Part shown: in pieces, positions 6,909 through 16,132 of the stretch | Layout: every line of letters begins with the position of its first letter | Numbering within the stretch: the stretch's first letter is position 1 | Source: Streptomyces sp. 15-116A | GTDB lineage: Bacteria; Actinomycetota; Actinomycetes; Streptomycetales; Streptomycetaceae | DNA: 35,765 nucleotides | Assembly (NCBI RefSeq): GCF_025290915.1 | Contig: NZ_JAOCQE010000041.1 | Span: forward strand, 1 to 35,765 | Reading direction: 5' to 3' | Position numbers and translations under genes: made by a program | Notes under the pieces: generated by a model | Seen by the model: the letters and a program-made list of their open reading frames with translations, nothing else | Told to the model about the DNA's origin: nothing | Database searches by the model: none

Positions 6909-8381
6909 TCACACCCCCATCTCCGCCGCGATCCGCCCCGTCCGCACGGCCCTCACCAGATCCGCGTGGTCCGCCTCGGTGCGGTCGGCGTAGGCGAGGG
7001 CGAACGCGGCTGTCGCCGCGTCGAGTTCGTCGTTCTTGCCGCAGTAACCGGCGATCAGGCGCGGGTCGGCGCTGTGGGAGTGGGCGCGGGCCAGCAGGGC
7101 GCCGGTCATCCGGGCGTAGTCGTCTATCTGGTCGGCGGCCAGCGCCGCCGGGTCGACGCTGCCCTTGCGGTTGCGGAACTGGCGCACCTGGTAGGGCAGG
7201 CCCTCAACCGTCGTCCAGCCCAGCAGGCTGTCGCTGACGACCTGCATCCGTTTCTGGCCGAGGACCACCCGCCGGCCCTCGTGCTCCGTCCGCGGTACCT
7301 CGAACCCGGCCGTCGCCAGGTGCGGCACCAGCGCCGAGGGACGGGCCTCCTTCACCTGGAGCACCAGCGGCTCGCCCCGGTGGTCGAGGAGCAGCACGAC
7401 GTACGAGCGCGTGCCCACACTGCCCGTGCCGACGACCCGGAACGCCACATCGTGCACCGCGTGCCGGGCCAGCAGCGGGTGGCGGTCCTCCGGCAGCGTG
7501 GTCAGGTACTGCTCCAGGGAGGCGGCCACCGCGGCCGCCTCGGCGTCCGGCACCCGGCGCAGGACCGGCGGCGCGTCGACGAAGCGCCGCCCGCCGTCCG
7601 CCGTCGCCTCGGTCGACTTGGCGGCGAACCGGCCGCTGGTGTTGGCGCGCGCCTTCTCCGAGACCCGCTCCAGCGTGCCGAGCAGATCATGGGCGTCCGT
7701 GTGAGAGACCAGCTCCTCGTCGGCGATGGCGTTCCACGCGTCCAGTGCCGGCAGCTTCGACAGCAGCCGCATCGTGCGGCGGTACGCGCCGGCCGTGTCG
7801 TGCGCCGCCTTGCGGCAGGTGTCCTCGTCGGCGCCCGCCTCCCGGCCCGCGAGCACCAGCGAGGTGGCGAGCCGCTTGAGGTCCCACTCCCAGGGGCCGG
7901 GCACCGTCTCGTCGAAGTCGTTCAGGTCGATGACCAGCCCGCCGCGCGCGTCGCCGTACAGGCCGAAGTTGGCCGCGTGGGCGTCACCGCATATCTGAGC
8001 GCTGATCCTGGTCATGGGCGTGCGGGCCAGGTCGTACGCCATGAGGCCGGCCGCTCCGCGCAGGAAGGCGAACGGCGTCGCCGCCATCCGGCCCACCCGG
8101 ATCGGGGTGAGCTCGGGCAGCCGGCCGCGGCTGGACTCCTCCACGGCACTCACCGCGTCGGGACGGGAGGCGTCCAGGTCGAGGGTGGCGTGTGCGCTGC
8201 GCGGCACTGTCCGGCGCAGGGCCTTGCCCTCCTCCTTGGGCGACCACCCCTCGGCCGGCCACTCGGCAAACCCCGGCACACGCGGCAGCCGCCGCCCGCC
8301 CTCGCCCCGCCCGGCTCCGCCCTGCTTTCCCACAGCCCCCGCAGCACCCGTCCCGGCCACCCCGGCAACGACCTCGGTCAC
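6909..8381 (-). CDS. DUF2252 family protein (kinase-like fold)
   Basis: A 490-residue DUF2252 protein. The family resembles aminoglycoside/choline phosphotransferases, and its own motifs are visible here: CGDAHAANFGLYG near residue 132, then VIDLNDFDET near 150, which would supply catalytic and metal-binding aspartates. Later segments are GTGSVGTRSYVVLL and LVLQVKEA. The actual substrate of the family is unknown to me. I chose the GTG at 8381, eight bases after GGGGGAGG. An ATG at 8411 would add ten residues. The gene stands alone after a DnaA box and a parS site and has no recognisable partner. Confidence 0.85.
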   Translation of the reverse strand: MTEVVAGVAGTGAAGAVGKQGGAGRGEGGRRLPRVPGFAEWPAEGWSPKEEGKALRRTVPRSAHATLDLDASRPDAVSAVEESSRGRLPELTPIRVGRMAATPFAFLRGAAGLMAYDLARTPMTRISAQICGDAHAANFGLYGDARGGLVIDLNDFDETVPGPWEWDLKRLATSLVLAGREAGADEDTCRKAAHDTAGAYRRTMRLLSKLPALDAWNAIADEELVSHTDAHDLLGTLERVSEKARANTSGRFAAKSTEATADGGRRFVDAPPVLRRVPDAEAAAVAASLEQYLTTLPEDRHPLLARHAVHDVAFRVVGTGSVGTRSYVVLLLDHRGEPLVLQVKEARPSALVPHLATAGFEVPRTEHEGRRVVLGQKRMQVVSDSLLGWTTVEGLPYQVRQFRNRKGSVDPAALAADQIDDYARMTGALLARAHSHSADPRLIAGYCGKNDELDAATAAFALAYADRTEADHADLVRAVRTGRIAAEMGV

Positions 8382-8487
8382 AGCAACCGCCTCCCCCGCA
8401 CGCAGGCACATCCGCACTTCACCGCGAAGCGCCGAATTCTTCGATCGATGCCGACCGTACAACCGGCGACGGAACACCGTCAGACCC

Positions 8488-8496
8488 TGTGGACAA
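8488..8496 (-). promoter_or_regulatory. DnaA box (TTGTCCACA)
   Basis: Read on the minus strand this nonamer is TTGTCCACA, the form favoured in Streptomyces origins. A weaker relative (ATTTCCACA) follows at 8506-8514. Both lie 35-45 bases from a perfect parS in the same intergenic gap, upstream of the DUF2252 gene. A role in DnaA titration or local regulation is possible but unproven. Confidence 0.45.
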
Positions 8497-8531
8497 CTCC
8501 ACGCCTGTGGAAATCGTCGGCCACAGCGGGT

Positions 8532-8545
8532 GTTTCACGTGAAAC
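8532..8545. promoter_or_regulatory. parS: parS site (ParB/Spo0J binding)
   Basis: GTTTCACGTGAAAC is a perfect 14-base palindrome identical to the Streptomyces parS consensus. ParB loads here and spreads to build the segregation complex. Streptomyces chromosomes carry many parS copies grouped around oriC. It lies in the gap between the DUF2252 start and the end of the response regulator gene. A chance occurrence in such GC-rich DNA is very unlikely. Confidence 0.9.
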
Positions 8546-8553
8546 GGGCCCGC

Positions 8554-9195
8554 TCACGCCCGCAGATACGCCAGCACCGCCAGCACCCGCCGATGCACAT
8601 CATCCGCCGGCGGCAGATCCAGCTTGCTGAAGATGCTGCCGATGTGTTTGCCGACGGCAGCTTCCGACACCACCAGCTCACGGGCGATCGCGCCGTTGGA
8701 CCGGCCCTCGGCGATCAGCGCCAGCACCTCCCGCTCACGCGGTGAGAGCCGCTCGAGCGGGTCCCGGCGCCGGCGCAGCAACTGCCGTACGACCTCGGGA
8801 TCCACCACCGTGCCCCCGTCCGCGACCTCGCACAGGGCCCCCACGAACTCCTCGACCTGTCCGACCCGGTCCTTCAGCAGATACCCGATGCCCGTGCCGT
8901 CGCCGGAGTCCAGCAGATCAGCGGCGTAACGGCGCTGCACGTACTGGCTGAGCACCAGGACGGGCAGCGCGGGCCGTTCGGTGCGCAGCCGCACGGCCGC
9001 GTGCAGGCCCTCGTCCTGGAAGCCGGGCGGCATCCGCACGTCGGTCACCACCACGTCGGGTTCGTGCTCGGCGACCGCGGCCCGCAGCGCCTCCGCGTCC
9101 CCCACCGCCGCGACGACCTCGTGCCCGCATCGCTGGAGCAGGCCGATCAGCCCTTCCCGCAGCAGCACGCTGTCCTCGGCCAGCACGACCCGCAA
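8554..9195 (-). CDS. NarL/LuxR-type response regulator
   Basis: A two-component regulator of about 213 residues. The receiver domain starts [16 protein letters not shown] and has the acidic pocket plus the phosphorylatable aspartate in [10 protein letters not shown] (about residue 52). The conserved lysine is in YLLKDRV. The C-terminal helix-turn-helix runs [43 protein letters not shown]. There is no ATG in the right place. I propose the TTG at 9195, preceded by GGGGGACGG. The kinase stop lies 35 bases upstream, so both are co-transcribed. The likely target is the divergent ABC transporter operon. Confidence 0.9.
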   Translation of the reverse strand: MRVVLAEDSVLLREGLIGLLQRCGHEVVAAVGDAEALRAAVAEHEPDVVVTDVRMPPGFQDEGLHAAVRLRTERPALPVLVLSQYVQRRYAADLLDSGDGTGIGYLLKDRVGQVEEFVGALCEVADGGTVVDPEVVRQLLRRRRDPLERLSPREREVLALIAEGRSNGAIARELVVSEAAVGKHIGSIFSKLDLPPADDVHRRVLAVLAYLRA

Positions 9196-9230
9196 CGCCT
9201 TGCCGTCCCCCGGGGAACCCGACGACGCGT

Positions 9231-10535
9231 TCAGAGGCTTCGAGGAGTGGTGCCGGGAGTGCAGGGGCCGCAAGGAATCTCCACACGCAACAGGGTCGGT
9301 CCGCCCGCCGGACTGGACAGGGAGAGTCTGCCATCCAGCACGGCCACCCGGTCCGCGAGCCCGGTCAGTCCGCTGCCCGCCCCGGCACGGGCCCCGCCCC
9401 GCCCGTCGTCGCCTATCTCCAGGACCAGCCGCCCGTCGCGGTGCCCGCCGTTCACCCACGCGCGGCCCGCCCCGCTGTGCCGGGCGACGTTGGCGAGCGC
9501 CTCGCGCACCACGAAGTACGCGGCCGCCTCGACGGACGCCGGAAGCCGCTCGGGCAGGCCGAGTTCGACGTCGACGGGTACGGCGGACCGCTCGGCGGCA
9601 TCGGCGACGGCGGCCTGAAGTCCGTAGTCGGCGAGGACCTGGGGATGGATGCCGTGGATGAGCTCACGCAGTTCCCCCAGCGCTCCCTCGGCCTCCCTGT
9701 GGGCCTTGGCGAGCTGGTCGGCGAGCGGGCCGGGCGGGGCGTCGAGGCGGGCCAGGCCGAGGGTCATCGTCAGGGCGACCAGGCGCTGCTGGGCCCCGTC
9801 GTGGAGATCACGCTCGATGCGGCGCCGTTCCGCCTCGAAGGCGTCCACCAGGCGCACCCGGGACCGGGTCAGTTCGGTGATGCGGGCGTCCGCGTCACCG
9901 TCGCCCGGAGCGAGCAGCAGCCGCGTCAGCCCCGCCCGCGCACCGGCCGCGACGCCCAGCAGATAGGCACCCAGGGCGAGCAGGACGAGCCCGAGGGCGG
10001 CCACGGCGAACGCGGCGGGCCAGTCGGTGACCGTCCACAGTTTGAGGACCTTGGCCTCCCGGCCGTCGCCCACCGTCGCCATCAGCAGCGGGGTCGCGGT
10101 CACCGCCACGGGGAACAGCAGGGCGACGGTGAGCGCGAGCGCGTCGACCGGCCACAGCAGAAACGCGAACAGCAGGGCATGGCCCAGCTCCCGCCAGGTG
10201 ACCGGCTCCCGCAGCCGGGTGGTGAGCCAGACCCGCAGGCCCGGCCCGGGCGGCGGCTGATGTGGGTCGGACACCGGGTTCCGGTCGACCAGCCGCAGCC
10301 GCAGCCGCTCCAGCCGGGCCACCGGGATGCCCGCGAGGGCCGTGCCGAGCAGCAGCGGCAGCCCGACGAGGGCGAGCGCGAGCACCCCTCCCGCCGTCAC
10401 CGAGACCACCAGGCACGCCAGCACGACCGCACCCGTCACCGCCCCGGTGAGCAGATAGCCGGCCGAGCGCCAGGGCCACGGCGACAGCGGATAGCCGGGG
10501 CGGGCCATGGCCTGCCAGGTGTTGCGTGGATGCAT
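9231..10535 (-). CDS. DesK-type sensor histidine kinase
   Basis: A membrane sensor kinase of 434 residues. Several hydrophobic stretches lie in the first 200 residues (about 25-65, 120-150 and 175-205), forming the sensor. A HisKA_3 dimerisation domain follows with [20 protein letters not shown], whose histidine is near residue 245. The HATPase domain has [14 protein letters not shown] (N box), EIGDDGRGG (G1) and [12 protein letters not shown] chose the ATG at 10535. The longer frame adds 24 proline-rich residues without support. It pairs with the regulator downstream. Similar pairs next to ABC exporters often sense cell-envelope stress or antibiotics, which is an inference here. Confidence 0.9.
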   Translation of the reverse strand: MHPRNTWQAMARPGYPLSPWPWRSAGYLLTGAVTGAVVLACLVVSVTAGGVLALALVGLPLLLGTALAGIPVARLERLRLRLVDRNPVSDPHQPPPGPGLRVWLTTRLREPVTWRELGHALLFAFLLWPVDALALTVALLFPVAVTATPLLMATVGDGREAKVLKLWTVTDWPAAFAVAALGLVLLALGAYLLGVAAGARAGLTRLLLAPGDGDADARITELTRSRVRLVDAFEAERRRIERDLHDGAQQRLVALTMTLGLARLDAPPGPLADQLAKAHREAEGALGELRELIHGIHPQVLADYGLQAAVADAAERSAVPVDVELGLPERLPASVEAAAYFVVREALANVARHSGAGRAWVNGGHRDGRLVLEIGDDGRGGARAGAGSGLTGLADRVAVLDGRLSLSSPAGGPTLLRVEIPCGPCTPGTTPRSL

Positions 10536-10591
10536 GCCGATCACCGTAGAAGCCCGCACCGGCCCGGGCCATCGGCCAGGACGGAGATCCG

Positions 10592-10613
10592 GGGGTAGGG
10601 CAGGCACTACCCC
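10592..10613. promoter_or_regulatory. Inverted repeat between the kinase and ABC operons
   Basis: GGGGTAG at 10592-10598 and CTACCCC at 10607-10613 form perfect seven-base arms around an eight-base spacer. The repeat lies in the 169-base gap between the divergent histidine kinase and ABC ATPase genes. NarL-type regulators bind such dyads, so this is a good candidate operator for the neighbouring response regulator. It could also act as a weak hairpin. Confidence 0.45.
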
Positions 10614-10704
10614 GCATGTCGCCCCTGCCGCACTGCGCTTCGGCCTCCTCGGACGGTTTCGTTGACCACCTCAATTCGTCATGGCGAGCAGGGGAGTCGG
10701 TCAC

Positions 10705-11469
10705 ATGGACGAGCGGACCACACGGAACGACCGGCACGGCGACGCGGTACGGCTGCGGGCGGTGAGCAGACGGTACGGCTCGGGCGCGGGCCTGGTGACC
10801 GCACTGGACGAGGTCTCGCTCGCCTTCCCGCACGGCAGCTTCACCGCCGTGATGGGACCCTCGGGCTCCGGAAAGTCGACGCTGCTGCACTGCGCGGCCG
10901 GGCTGGACCGGCCCACCTCGGGCTCGGTCACCGTCGGCGGCACCGAGCTGACCGGGCTCGGCGAGCGACGCCTGACACTGCTGCGGCGCGAGCGCATCGG
11001 CTTCGTCTTCCAGGCCTTCAACCTGCTTCCGGCGCTGACCGCCGAGCAGAACGTCGCCCTCCCGCTGCGCCTCGTCGGCCGCCGGGTGCGCGGGAGCGAG
11101 ATCCGCGCGGCGCTGCTCCGGGTCGGCCTCGGCGACCGCGCCCGGCACCGGCCGGCCGAACTCTCCGGCGGCCAGCAGCAGCGAGTCGCCCTGGCCCGCG
11201 CCCTGATCACCCGCCCCGACGTGCTGTTCGCGGACGAGCCGACCGGGGCGCTGGACTCCCGCACCGGGCGCGAGGTGCTCACCCTGCTGCGCAGCATGGC
11301 CGACAACGAGTCCCAGACGGTCGTCATGGTCACCCACGACCCGATCGCCGCCGCCCACGCCGACCGCGTGATCTTCCTGGCCGACGGCCGGATCCAGGAC
11401 GCACTGACCGCGCCGAGCGCGGACACGATCGCCGCCCACATGACGGGGCTGGAGACGACACCCCGCTGA
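10705..11469 (+). CDS. ABC transporter ATP-binding protein, MacB/LolD type
   Basis: The 254-residue ATPase of an export or envelope-remodelling ABC system. Visible motifs are Walker [10 protein letters not shown], the Q loop in [10 protein letters not shown], the signature LSGGQQQR, Walker B VLFADEP with D loop GALDSRTG, and the switch histidine in VTHD. These match the ATPases that pair with FtsX-type permeases. The ATG at 10705 follows AGGGGAG by eight bases. An in-frame ATG at 10681 lacks a ribosome binding site. The permease gene follows after 88 bases. Expression probably depends on the divergent two-component system. Confidence 0.94.
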   Translation: MDERTTRNDRHGDAVRLRAVSRRYGSGAGLVTALDEVSLAFPHGSFTAVMGPSGSGKSTLLHCAAGLDRPTSGSVTVGGTELTGLGERRLTLLRRERIGFVFQAFNLLPALTAEQNVALPLRLVGRRVRGSEIRAALLRVGLGDRARHRPAELSGGQQQRVALARALITRPDVLFADEPTGALDSRTGREVLTLLRSMADNESQTVVMVTHDPIAAAHADRVIFLADGRIQDALTAPSADTIAAHMTGLETTPR

Positions 11470-11557
11470 CAGTCCGCCGTCATGGCCCGAATACGCCACC
11501 GCACCGCCGTGCCCTGCCCCCTGCCCCCGCAAACTCCCCACCGCCAGGAGCCCACCC

Positions 11558-14014
11558 GTGCTGCCCCTCGCCCTGCACACCCTGCGTGCCCGCTGGACCA
11601 CCTTCCTCGGCAGCTTCGTCGCCCTCTCGCTGGGCGTGGCACTGCTCACCGTGACCGGTCTCGTCCTCGCCGCCTCGCTCGACGCCCCCGAACGGCACCC
11701 GGAGCGCTTCGCCGCCGCCCCGGTCGTCGTCAAGGGACAGGACACCCTGCGCATCCCGACCCCGATCGGCGACCGCACCGAAAAGCTCGCCCACCCGCGC
11801 CCCGTCCCACCGGACGCCGTGGCGAAGCTGCGCACACTCGGCCGCGTCGTCGAGGACCGCTCCTTCGCCGTACGCGCCGAGGGCGGGCCCGCTCATCTCG
11901 TCGGCCACCCCTGGTCCACGGCCGCCTTCGCCCCGTACGCCCTCGCCACCGGCCGCGCTCCCCACGCCCCCGGCGAGGTCGTCGCCAGCGGCGACTGGGC
12001 GCAACCCGGTGAGCGGGTGCGCACGAACCACGGCACCGTACGAGTCGTGGGCACCGTGGCCGACCAGGGCTTCGAGAAGGCCCTGTTCTACACCGACACC
12101 CATGCCGCCCGGCTGTCCCCCACGAGCACGCAGCTGGTCGTCGACGCCGACCCCACCGCCGTACGGGAGGCGTTGCGCGGCGCGCCCGGAGTCCGGGTCC
12201 TGTCCGGAGACGCCCTGCGGTACGCCGACGCCGATCCGGAGCGGGACAGCGAAGCACTGACCGCGGTGAACGCCCTGTTCGGCACCGCTGGCGGCGTCAG
12301 TGCCTTCGTGTCGGTCTTCGTCGTCGCGTCGACGTTCGCCTTCGCGGTGGCCCAGCGGCGCCGGGAGTTCGGGCTGCTGCGTATCGCCGGGGCGACGCCG
12401 GGGCAGATCAGGCGGCTGGTGTTCGCCGAGGCCCTGCTGGTCGGTGCCGTCGCCTCCGCCGCGGGCTGCGCGCTCGGCGCGTACACCGCACCGCACCTGA
12501 CGGCCCGGGTGGCCGACGCGGGCCTCGCGCCCCGGTGGTTCGCCCTGGGAGAGGCCACCTGGCCGTATCACGTGGCCTTCTGGACGGGCTTCCTCGTCAC
12601 CCTGTGCGGTGTGACGGCGGCGTCCTGGCGTGCGGGCCGTACGAGTCCCGCCGAGGCGCTGCGCGAGGCGTCCGCCGACAGGGGCGCCGCCCTCACACGT
12701 GGCCGCCTGCTGACCGGTGCCGCCCTGCTGCTGACCGCCGCCGTCACCCTCGCCCTAGCCCTGCTCGACGACCCGGGTGACCTGCTGCACCGCAAGACGT
12801 ATGTGAGCCGCCCCATGCTGCTGATCGGCGCGATGGCGCTGCTCGCGCCCCTGGTGGTGCGCCCGCTCACCCGGCTGCTCCTGTGGCTGCCCGCCCGGCT
12901 GCCCGGTGCGACCGGCCTGCTGGTCCGCGAGAACGCGGCCGCCGGGACGCGCCGTACGGCCGCGGTCGCGGCGCCCGTCCTGGTCACGGTCGCCCTCGCC
13001 GGTTCCCTGCTCGGCGCCACCGCCACCCTGAACGACGCGCGGACCGCCGAGATGCGCGCCCGCACGACCGCCGACTTCGTCGTCACTGCCCCGGCCGGCA
13101 CGGGATTCGACGAACGGACCCTGGACCGGCTGCGCGCGGTGCCCGGCGCGCGGGTGTCCGCGAGCGCGCCGAGCGAGGTCTACGTCCTGGAGGACAACGT
13201 GGCCCTGATCGCCTCCGGGGCTCGCGCGGCCGACCCCGCGGCGCTGGCGGTCACCGCACGCCTGCCGCTCACGGCAGGCAAGCTGTCCGACCTCGACGAC
13301 GACTCGATCATCGTCAACGAGGAGTGGGAGCGGCACGCGGTGGGGCAGCGGGTGCGGGTGTGGCTCGGCGACGGCACCGAGCGGACCCTGCGCATCGCGG
13401 CCGTGATGCCCACCGGCACCGGCGACAACGGCGTCTACGTCACCCCCGTCAACGCCCCGGGCGCCCGCCCCGACCGGGTGGACATCGCGCTGACCGACGG
13501 CGCCGACGCCCAGGAGGTGACCGCGGCCCTGCGCGAGGCGGTGCGCCCCTCGGGCGCCCGTCTCCTGCCCACCGACCGGTGGATCGAGGAGAACCGCCCC
13601 GGCACGGACCGCACCACCCGCCAGGGCCTGCTGCTGGTCCTCGGCATCGCCCTGCTCTACACGGGTGTCTCCCTGGCCAACACCATGGTCATGGCGACCT
13701 CCGACCGGCGCCGCGACCTCACGGCGCTGAGCCTGGCCGGGGCCACCCGCGCCCAGGTGCTGCGGCTGGTGGGCGCCGAGGCCCTCACGGTGGTCGCGGT
13801 CGGCGCGCTGCTGGGCCTGCTGGTCACCGCGCTCGACCTGGCCGGCGTACGCGCCGCGCTGGCCCTGCAGTCGGCCCCGGCCGCCCTCACCGTCCCCTGG
13901 CCGGCCCTCGCCACGGTCACCGCCGCCTGCGCCGCCCTGGCAGTGACGTTCTCGGTCGTCCCCGCCGCACTCGCCCTGCGCCGGGGCGTCCCCCACCCAC
14001 CCAAACGATCATGA
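11558..14014 (+). CDS. FtsX-like ABC transporter permease
   Basis: An 818-residue integral membrane protein with two FtsX permease cores. A first membrane helix lies at about 20-43, then an extracytoplasmic domain. A group of helices at about 245-360 contains [26 protein letters not shown], the hallmark FtsX segment. Further helices lie at about 385-445 and 470-500. After a second outside domain, the second core has [28 protein letters not shown] and helices up to 808. The GTG start follows CAGGAG. With the ATPase upstream it forms a MacB/BceAB-like system. Such systems act in antibiotic defence or lipid/protein release; the substrate here is unknown. Confidence 0.92.
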   Translation: MLPLALHTLRARWTTFLGSFVALSLGVALLTVTGLVLAASLDAPERHPERFAAAPVVVKGQDTLRIPTPIGDRTEKLAHPRPVPPDAVAKLRTLGRVVEDRSFAVRAEGGPAHLVGHPWSTAAFAPYALATGRAPHAPGEVVASGDWAQPGERVRTNHGTVRVVGTVADQGFEKALFYTDTHAARLSPTSTQLVVDADPTAVREALRGAPGVRVLSGDALRYADADPERDSEALTAVNALFGTAGGVSAFVSVFVVASTFAFAVAQRRREFGLLRIAGATPGQIRRLVFAEALLVGAVASAAGCALGAYTAPHLTARVADAGLAPRWFALGEATWPYHVAFWTGFLVTLCGVTAASWRAGRTSPAEALREASADRGAALTRGRLLTGAALLLTAAVTLALALLDDPGDLLHRKTYVSRPMLLIGAMALLAPLVVRPLTRLLLWLPARLPGATGLLVRENAAAGTRRTAAVAAPVLVTVALAGSLLGATATLNDARTAEMRARTTADFVVTAPAGTGFDERTLDRLRAVPGARVSASAPSEVYVLEDNVALIASGARAADPAALAVTARLPLTAGKLSDLDDDSIIVNEEWERHAVGQRVRVWLGDGTERTLRIAAVMPTGTGDNGVYVTPVNAPGARPDRVDIALTDGADAQEVTAALREAVRPSGARLLPTDRWIEENRPGTDRTTRQGLLLVLGIALLYTGVSLANTMVMATSDRRRDLTALSLAGATRAQVLRLVGAEALTVVAVGALLGLLVTALDLAGVRAALALQSAPAALTVPWPALATVTAACAALAVTFSVVPAALALRRGVPHPPKRS

Positions 14015-14059
14015 GACGTTCCTCACACGCCCCACGGCCGCACCGGCCCGGACACGCGA

Positions 14060-14089
14060 AACGGGCGGCATCCGAAGATGCCGCCCGTT
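14060..14089. terminator. Hairpin terminator between FtsX permease and tRNA-Leu
   Basis: A perfect 13-base stem (AACGGGCGGCATC against its complement) with a CGAA loop sits between two convergent units. It begins nine bases beyond the 3' end of tRNA-Leu and 45 bases after the permease stop, so it can serve both directions. Confidence 0.8.
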
Positions 14090-14097
14090 CGACGATG

Positions 14098-14181
14098 TGC
14101 GCGAGGGGGGAGTTGAACCCCCACGCCCTTGCGGGCACTGGAACCTGAATCCAGCGCGTCTGCCTATTCCGCCACCCGCGC
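14098..14181 (-). tRNA. tRNA-Leu (anticodon CAG)
   Basis: Read on the minus strand the gene folds as a class II tRNA of 84 bases. Acceptor GCGCGGG pairs with CTCGCGC with one G-U pair. The D arm has the usual GGCGGAATAGGCAGACGC. The anticodon stem CTGGA/TCCAG encloses a seven-base loop with CAG in the middle. A long variable arm is followed by a T arm with GGTTCAACTCC. The discriminator is A and CCA is not encoded. The anticodon and long variable arm identify leucine. Confidence 0.95.
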
Positions 14182-14769
14182 ATTTGGGTGTGTGTCCTCG
14201 GGCTCCGTTCCTGTGGGGCTCGGCGCCTTCCGACACCCAGAACATTAGCACGCTGGCCGGGGTGGATTCACATCCCTTTCCCCGGCCCCCGGCCCCTACC
14301 GCCCCTGAGCAGCACCGCCGCGCACGGCCCCCGCCGGCCGGGGGCCGCACGGACGGACCCGCCGCCCGCCCGCGAGACCGCGCCAGGTCGCGGCGAGAAC
14401 CACTTCACGTATCAACCTCGTACCGGTACCCCCCGTCTCCCCAGGAGCGGGCGGAGTCCACAGCCGGGTGCGGGACACTGGTTTGCGTCCCCCTCTACGA
14501 TCCATGGCAGGACGACGCGCACGAAGCACGGCCCGCAGGAGTTCGAAGAGGAGCCCGGCAGGGAACTTCGTCAGGCGTCGACACCGGTCGGCCCGGGCGG
14601 ACAGGGGGAACCAGCCGATCGACCGGCGCGTGGATACGATCAGTAAGCAGTACCAAGCAGTACCGGGTGAGCGGCGCACACAGCGGGTGCACGAAGCGGT
14701 GCACGAAAGCGGTGCACAACCGCGCGCACGGGGCAGTACACAGGACGGCAGCGACGGAGGAGGTGCCCC
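14182..14769. other. Leader region upstream of fhaA
   Basis: Nothing in this 588-base gap looks like a gene. The open frames are short, arginine/proline-rich and lack ribosome binding sites. On the tRNA side, TAATGT on the minus strand (about 14244-14249) may be the -10 of the tRNA-Leu promoter. On the fhaA side, GGATACGAT at 14632-14640 contains a good -10 hexamer (TACGAT) without a clear -35. The short tandem repeats that follow are listed separately. The fhaA-pknB operon promoter is expected in this region. Confidence 0.6.
14645..14719 (+). repeat. Two kinds of short tandem repeats in the fhaA leader
   Basis: AAGCAGTACC occurs twice head to tail (14645-14664). Then the palindromic hexamer GTGCAC occurs three times (14687, 14699, 14712) inside near-identical GCGGTGCACGAA units spaced 12 and 13 bases. 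The repeats start just after the TACGAT -10-like hexamer and end about 50 bases before the fhaA start. They would lie in the untranslated leader. Spacing near one helical turn suggests cooperative protein binding. Confidence 0.7.
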
Positions 14770-15525
14770 ATGGGAGTCCTGAAGAAGTTCGAGCAGCGTC
14801 TCGAAGGTCTGGTCAACGGCACCTTCGCCAAGGTGTTCAAGTCCGAGGTGCAGCCCGTGGAGATCGCCGGCGCGCTTCAGCGCGAGTGCGACAACAACGC
14901 CACGATCTGGAACCGCGACCGCACCGTCGTGCCCAACGACTTCATCGTCGAACTGAGCACCCCCGACTTCGAGCGGCTCAGCCCCTACTCCGGCCAGCTC
15001 GGCGACGAGCTCGCCGGCATGGTCCGCGACTACGCCAAGCAGCAGCGCTACACCTTCATGGGCCCCATCAAGGTGCACCTGGAGAAGGCGGACGACCTCG
15101 ACACCGGCCTGTACCGGGTGCGCAGCCGTACGCTCGCCTCCTCCAGCAGCCAGGCCGCCGCCGGAGCCCCGGCACCCGGCGGCTACGGCTACCCGCAGCC
15201 CGCCGGCGCCGGACGGCCCCCCGCCGCACCCGCGCCCGCCGGACGCACCCGCTACTGGATCGAGATCAACGGCACCCGCCACCAGATCTCCCGCGCGACC
15301 CTCGTGCTGGGCCGCAGCACCGACGCCGACGTGCGGATCGACGACCCCGGCGTGAGCCGCCGGCACTGCGAGATCCGCACCGGAACCCCCTCGACGATCC
15401 AGGACCTCGGATCGACGAACGGGATCGTGGTGGACGGACAGCACACCACCCGCGCTACGCTCCGCGACGGCTCGCGGATCGTCGTGGGCAGCACCACCGT
15501 TATCTATAGGCAAGCCGAAGGGTGA
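14770..15525 (+). CDS. fhaA: FhaA, DUF3662 and FHA domain protein
   Basis: FhaA reads phosphothreonine marks made by PknB and links kinase signalling to peptidoglycan synthesis. The 251 residues start with a DUF3662 domain (about 1-125, beginning MGVLKKFEQRLEGLVNGTFAKVFKSEVQP). A short Ala/Pro/Gly linker follows. A C-terminal FHA domain (about 158-248) has LVLGRSTDADVRIDDPGVSRRHCEI and DLGSTNGI, the phosphothreonine-binding loops. The linker is much shorter than in the mycobacterial protein. The ATG follows a strong GGAGGAGG. It is the first gene of the operon, ten bases before fhaB. Confidence 0.95.
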   Translation: MGVLKKFEQRLEGLVNGTFAKVFKSEVQPVEIAGALQRECDNNATIWNRDRTVVPNDFIVELSTPDFERLSPYSGQLGDELAGMVRDYAKQQRYTFMGPIKVHLEKADDLDTGLYRVRSRTLASSSSQAAAGAPAPGGYGYPQPAGAGRPPAAPAPAGRTRYWIEINGTRHQISRATLVLGRSTDADVRIDDPGVSRRHCEIRTGTPSTIQDLGSTNGIVVDGQHTTRATLRDGSRIVVGSTTVIYRQAEG

Positions 15526-15535
15526 AGCGGGGGCA

Positions 15536-16048
15536 ATGTCAGAGCTGACCCTCACGGTCATGCGGCTGGGATTCCTGGCCGTACTGTGGCTGTTCGTGAT
15601 CGTGGCCGTGCAGGTCATCCGCAGCGACCTGTTCGGCACGCGGGTCACCCAGCGCGGCGCGCGCCGGGACGCCGGCCGTGCCCAGCAGCAGGCCGCCCGC
15701 CAGGCGCCCCCGCAGCAGCGCCAGCAGTCCGGCGGCGGACGCCGCGGCCGGAACGCCCCCACCAAGCTGGTCGTGACCGAGGGCACCCTCACCGGCACCA
15801 CCGTCGCGCTCCAGGGCCAGACCATCACCCTGGGCCGTGCGCACGACAGCACCATCGTGCTGGACGACGACTACGCCTCCAGCCGCCATGCCAGGATCTA
15901 CCCGGACCGCGACGGCCAGTGGATCGTCGAGGACCTGGGCTCCACCAACGGCACCTATCTGGACCGGACCCGGCTGACGACCCCCACACCGATTCCGCTG
16001 GGCGCGCCGATCCGCATCGGCAAGACCGTCATCGAGCTGCGGAAGTAG
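15536..16048 (+). CDS. fhaB: FhaB (FipA-like) membrane-anchored FHA protein
   Basis: A 170-residue protein with an N-terminal membrane helix at about 5-28 (LTVMRLGFLAVLWLFVIVAVQVI). An Arg/Gln-rich linker follows, then a cytoplasmic FHA domain at about 78-168 with ITLGRAHDSTIVLDDDYASSRHARI and DLGSTNGTYLD. In actinobacteria this second FHA protein of the operon binds phosphorylated division and cell-wall proteins. The ATG lies five bases after a GGGGG run. The gene is ten bases after fhaA and 84 bases before pstP. Confidence 0.94.
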   Translation: MSELTLTVMRLGFLAVLWLFVIVAVQVIRSDLFGTRVTQRGARRDAGRAQQQAARQAPPQQRQQSGGGRRGRNAPTKLVVTEGTLTGTTVALQGQTITLGRAHDSTIVLDDDYASSRHARIYPDRDGQWIVEDLGSTNGTYLDRTRLTTPTPIPLGAPIRIGKTVIELRK

Positions 16049-16132
16049 TACGAGAATGAGCGAGCGGAGCGAGCACGCAGTGGCGGGCCCCACACCGGGC
16101 CCCGGCGCGCTCCCGACCGGAGGGTGGGCAGT

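Noticed and set aside
14098..14181. tRNA-Leu as an integration (att) site of a mobile element
   Set aside because: No integrase and no duplicated tRNA 3' end are found on either side within the window.
14607..14636. ECF sigma-E type promoter (GGAAC -35) before fhaA
   Set aside because: GGAACC is present at 14607, but no matching -10 element is found at the right spacing.
14468..14782. Small basic protein gene in the fhaA leader
   Set aside because: It overlaps the fhaA start, lacks a ribosome binding site and spans the tandem repeats.
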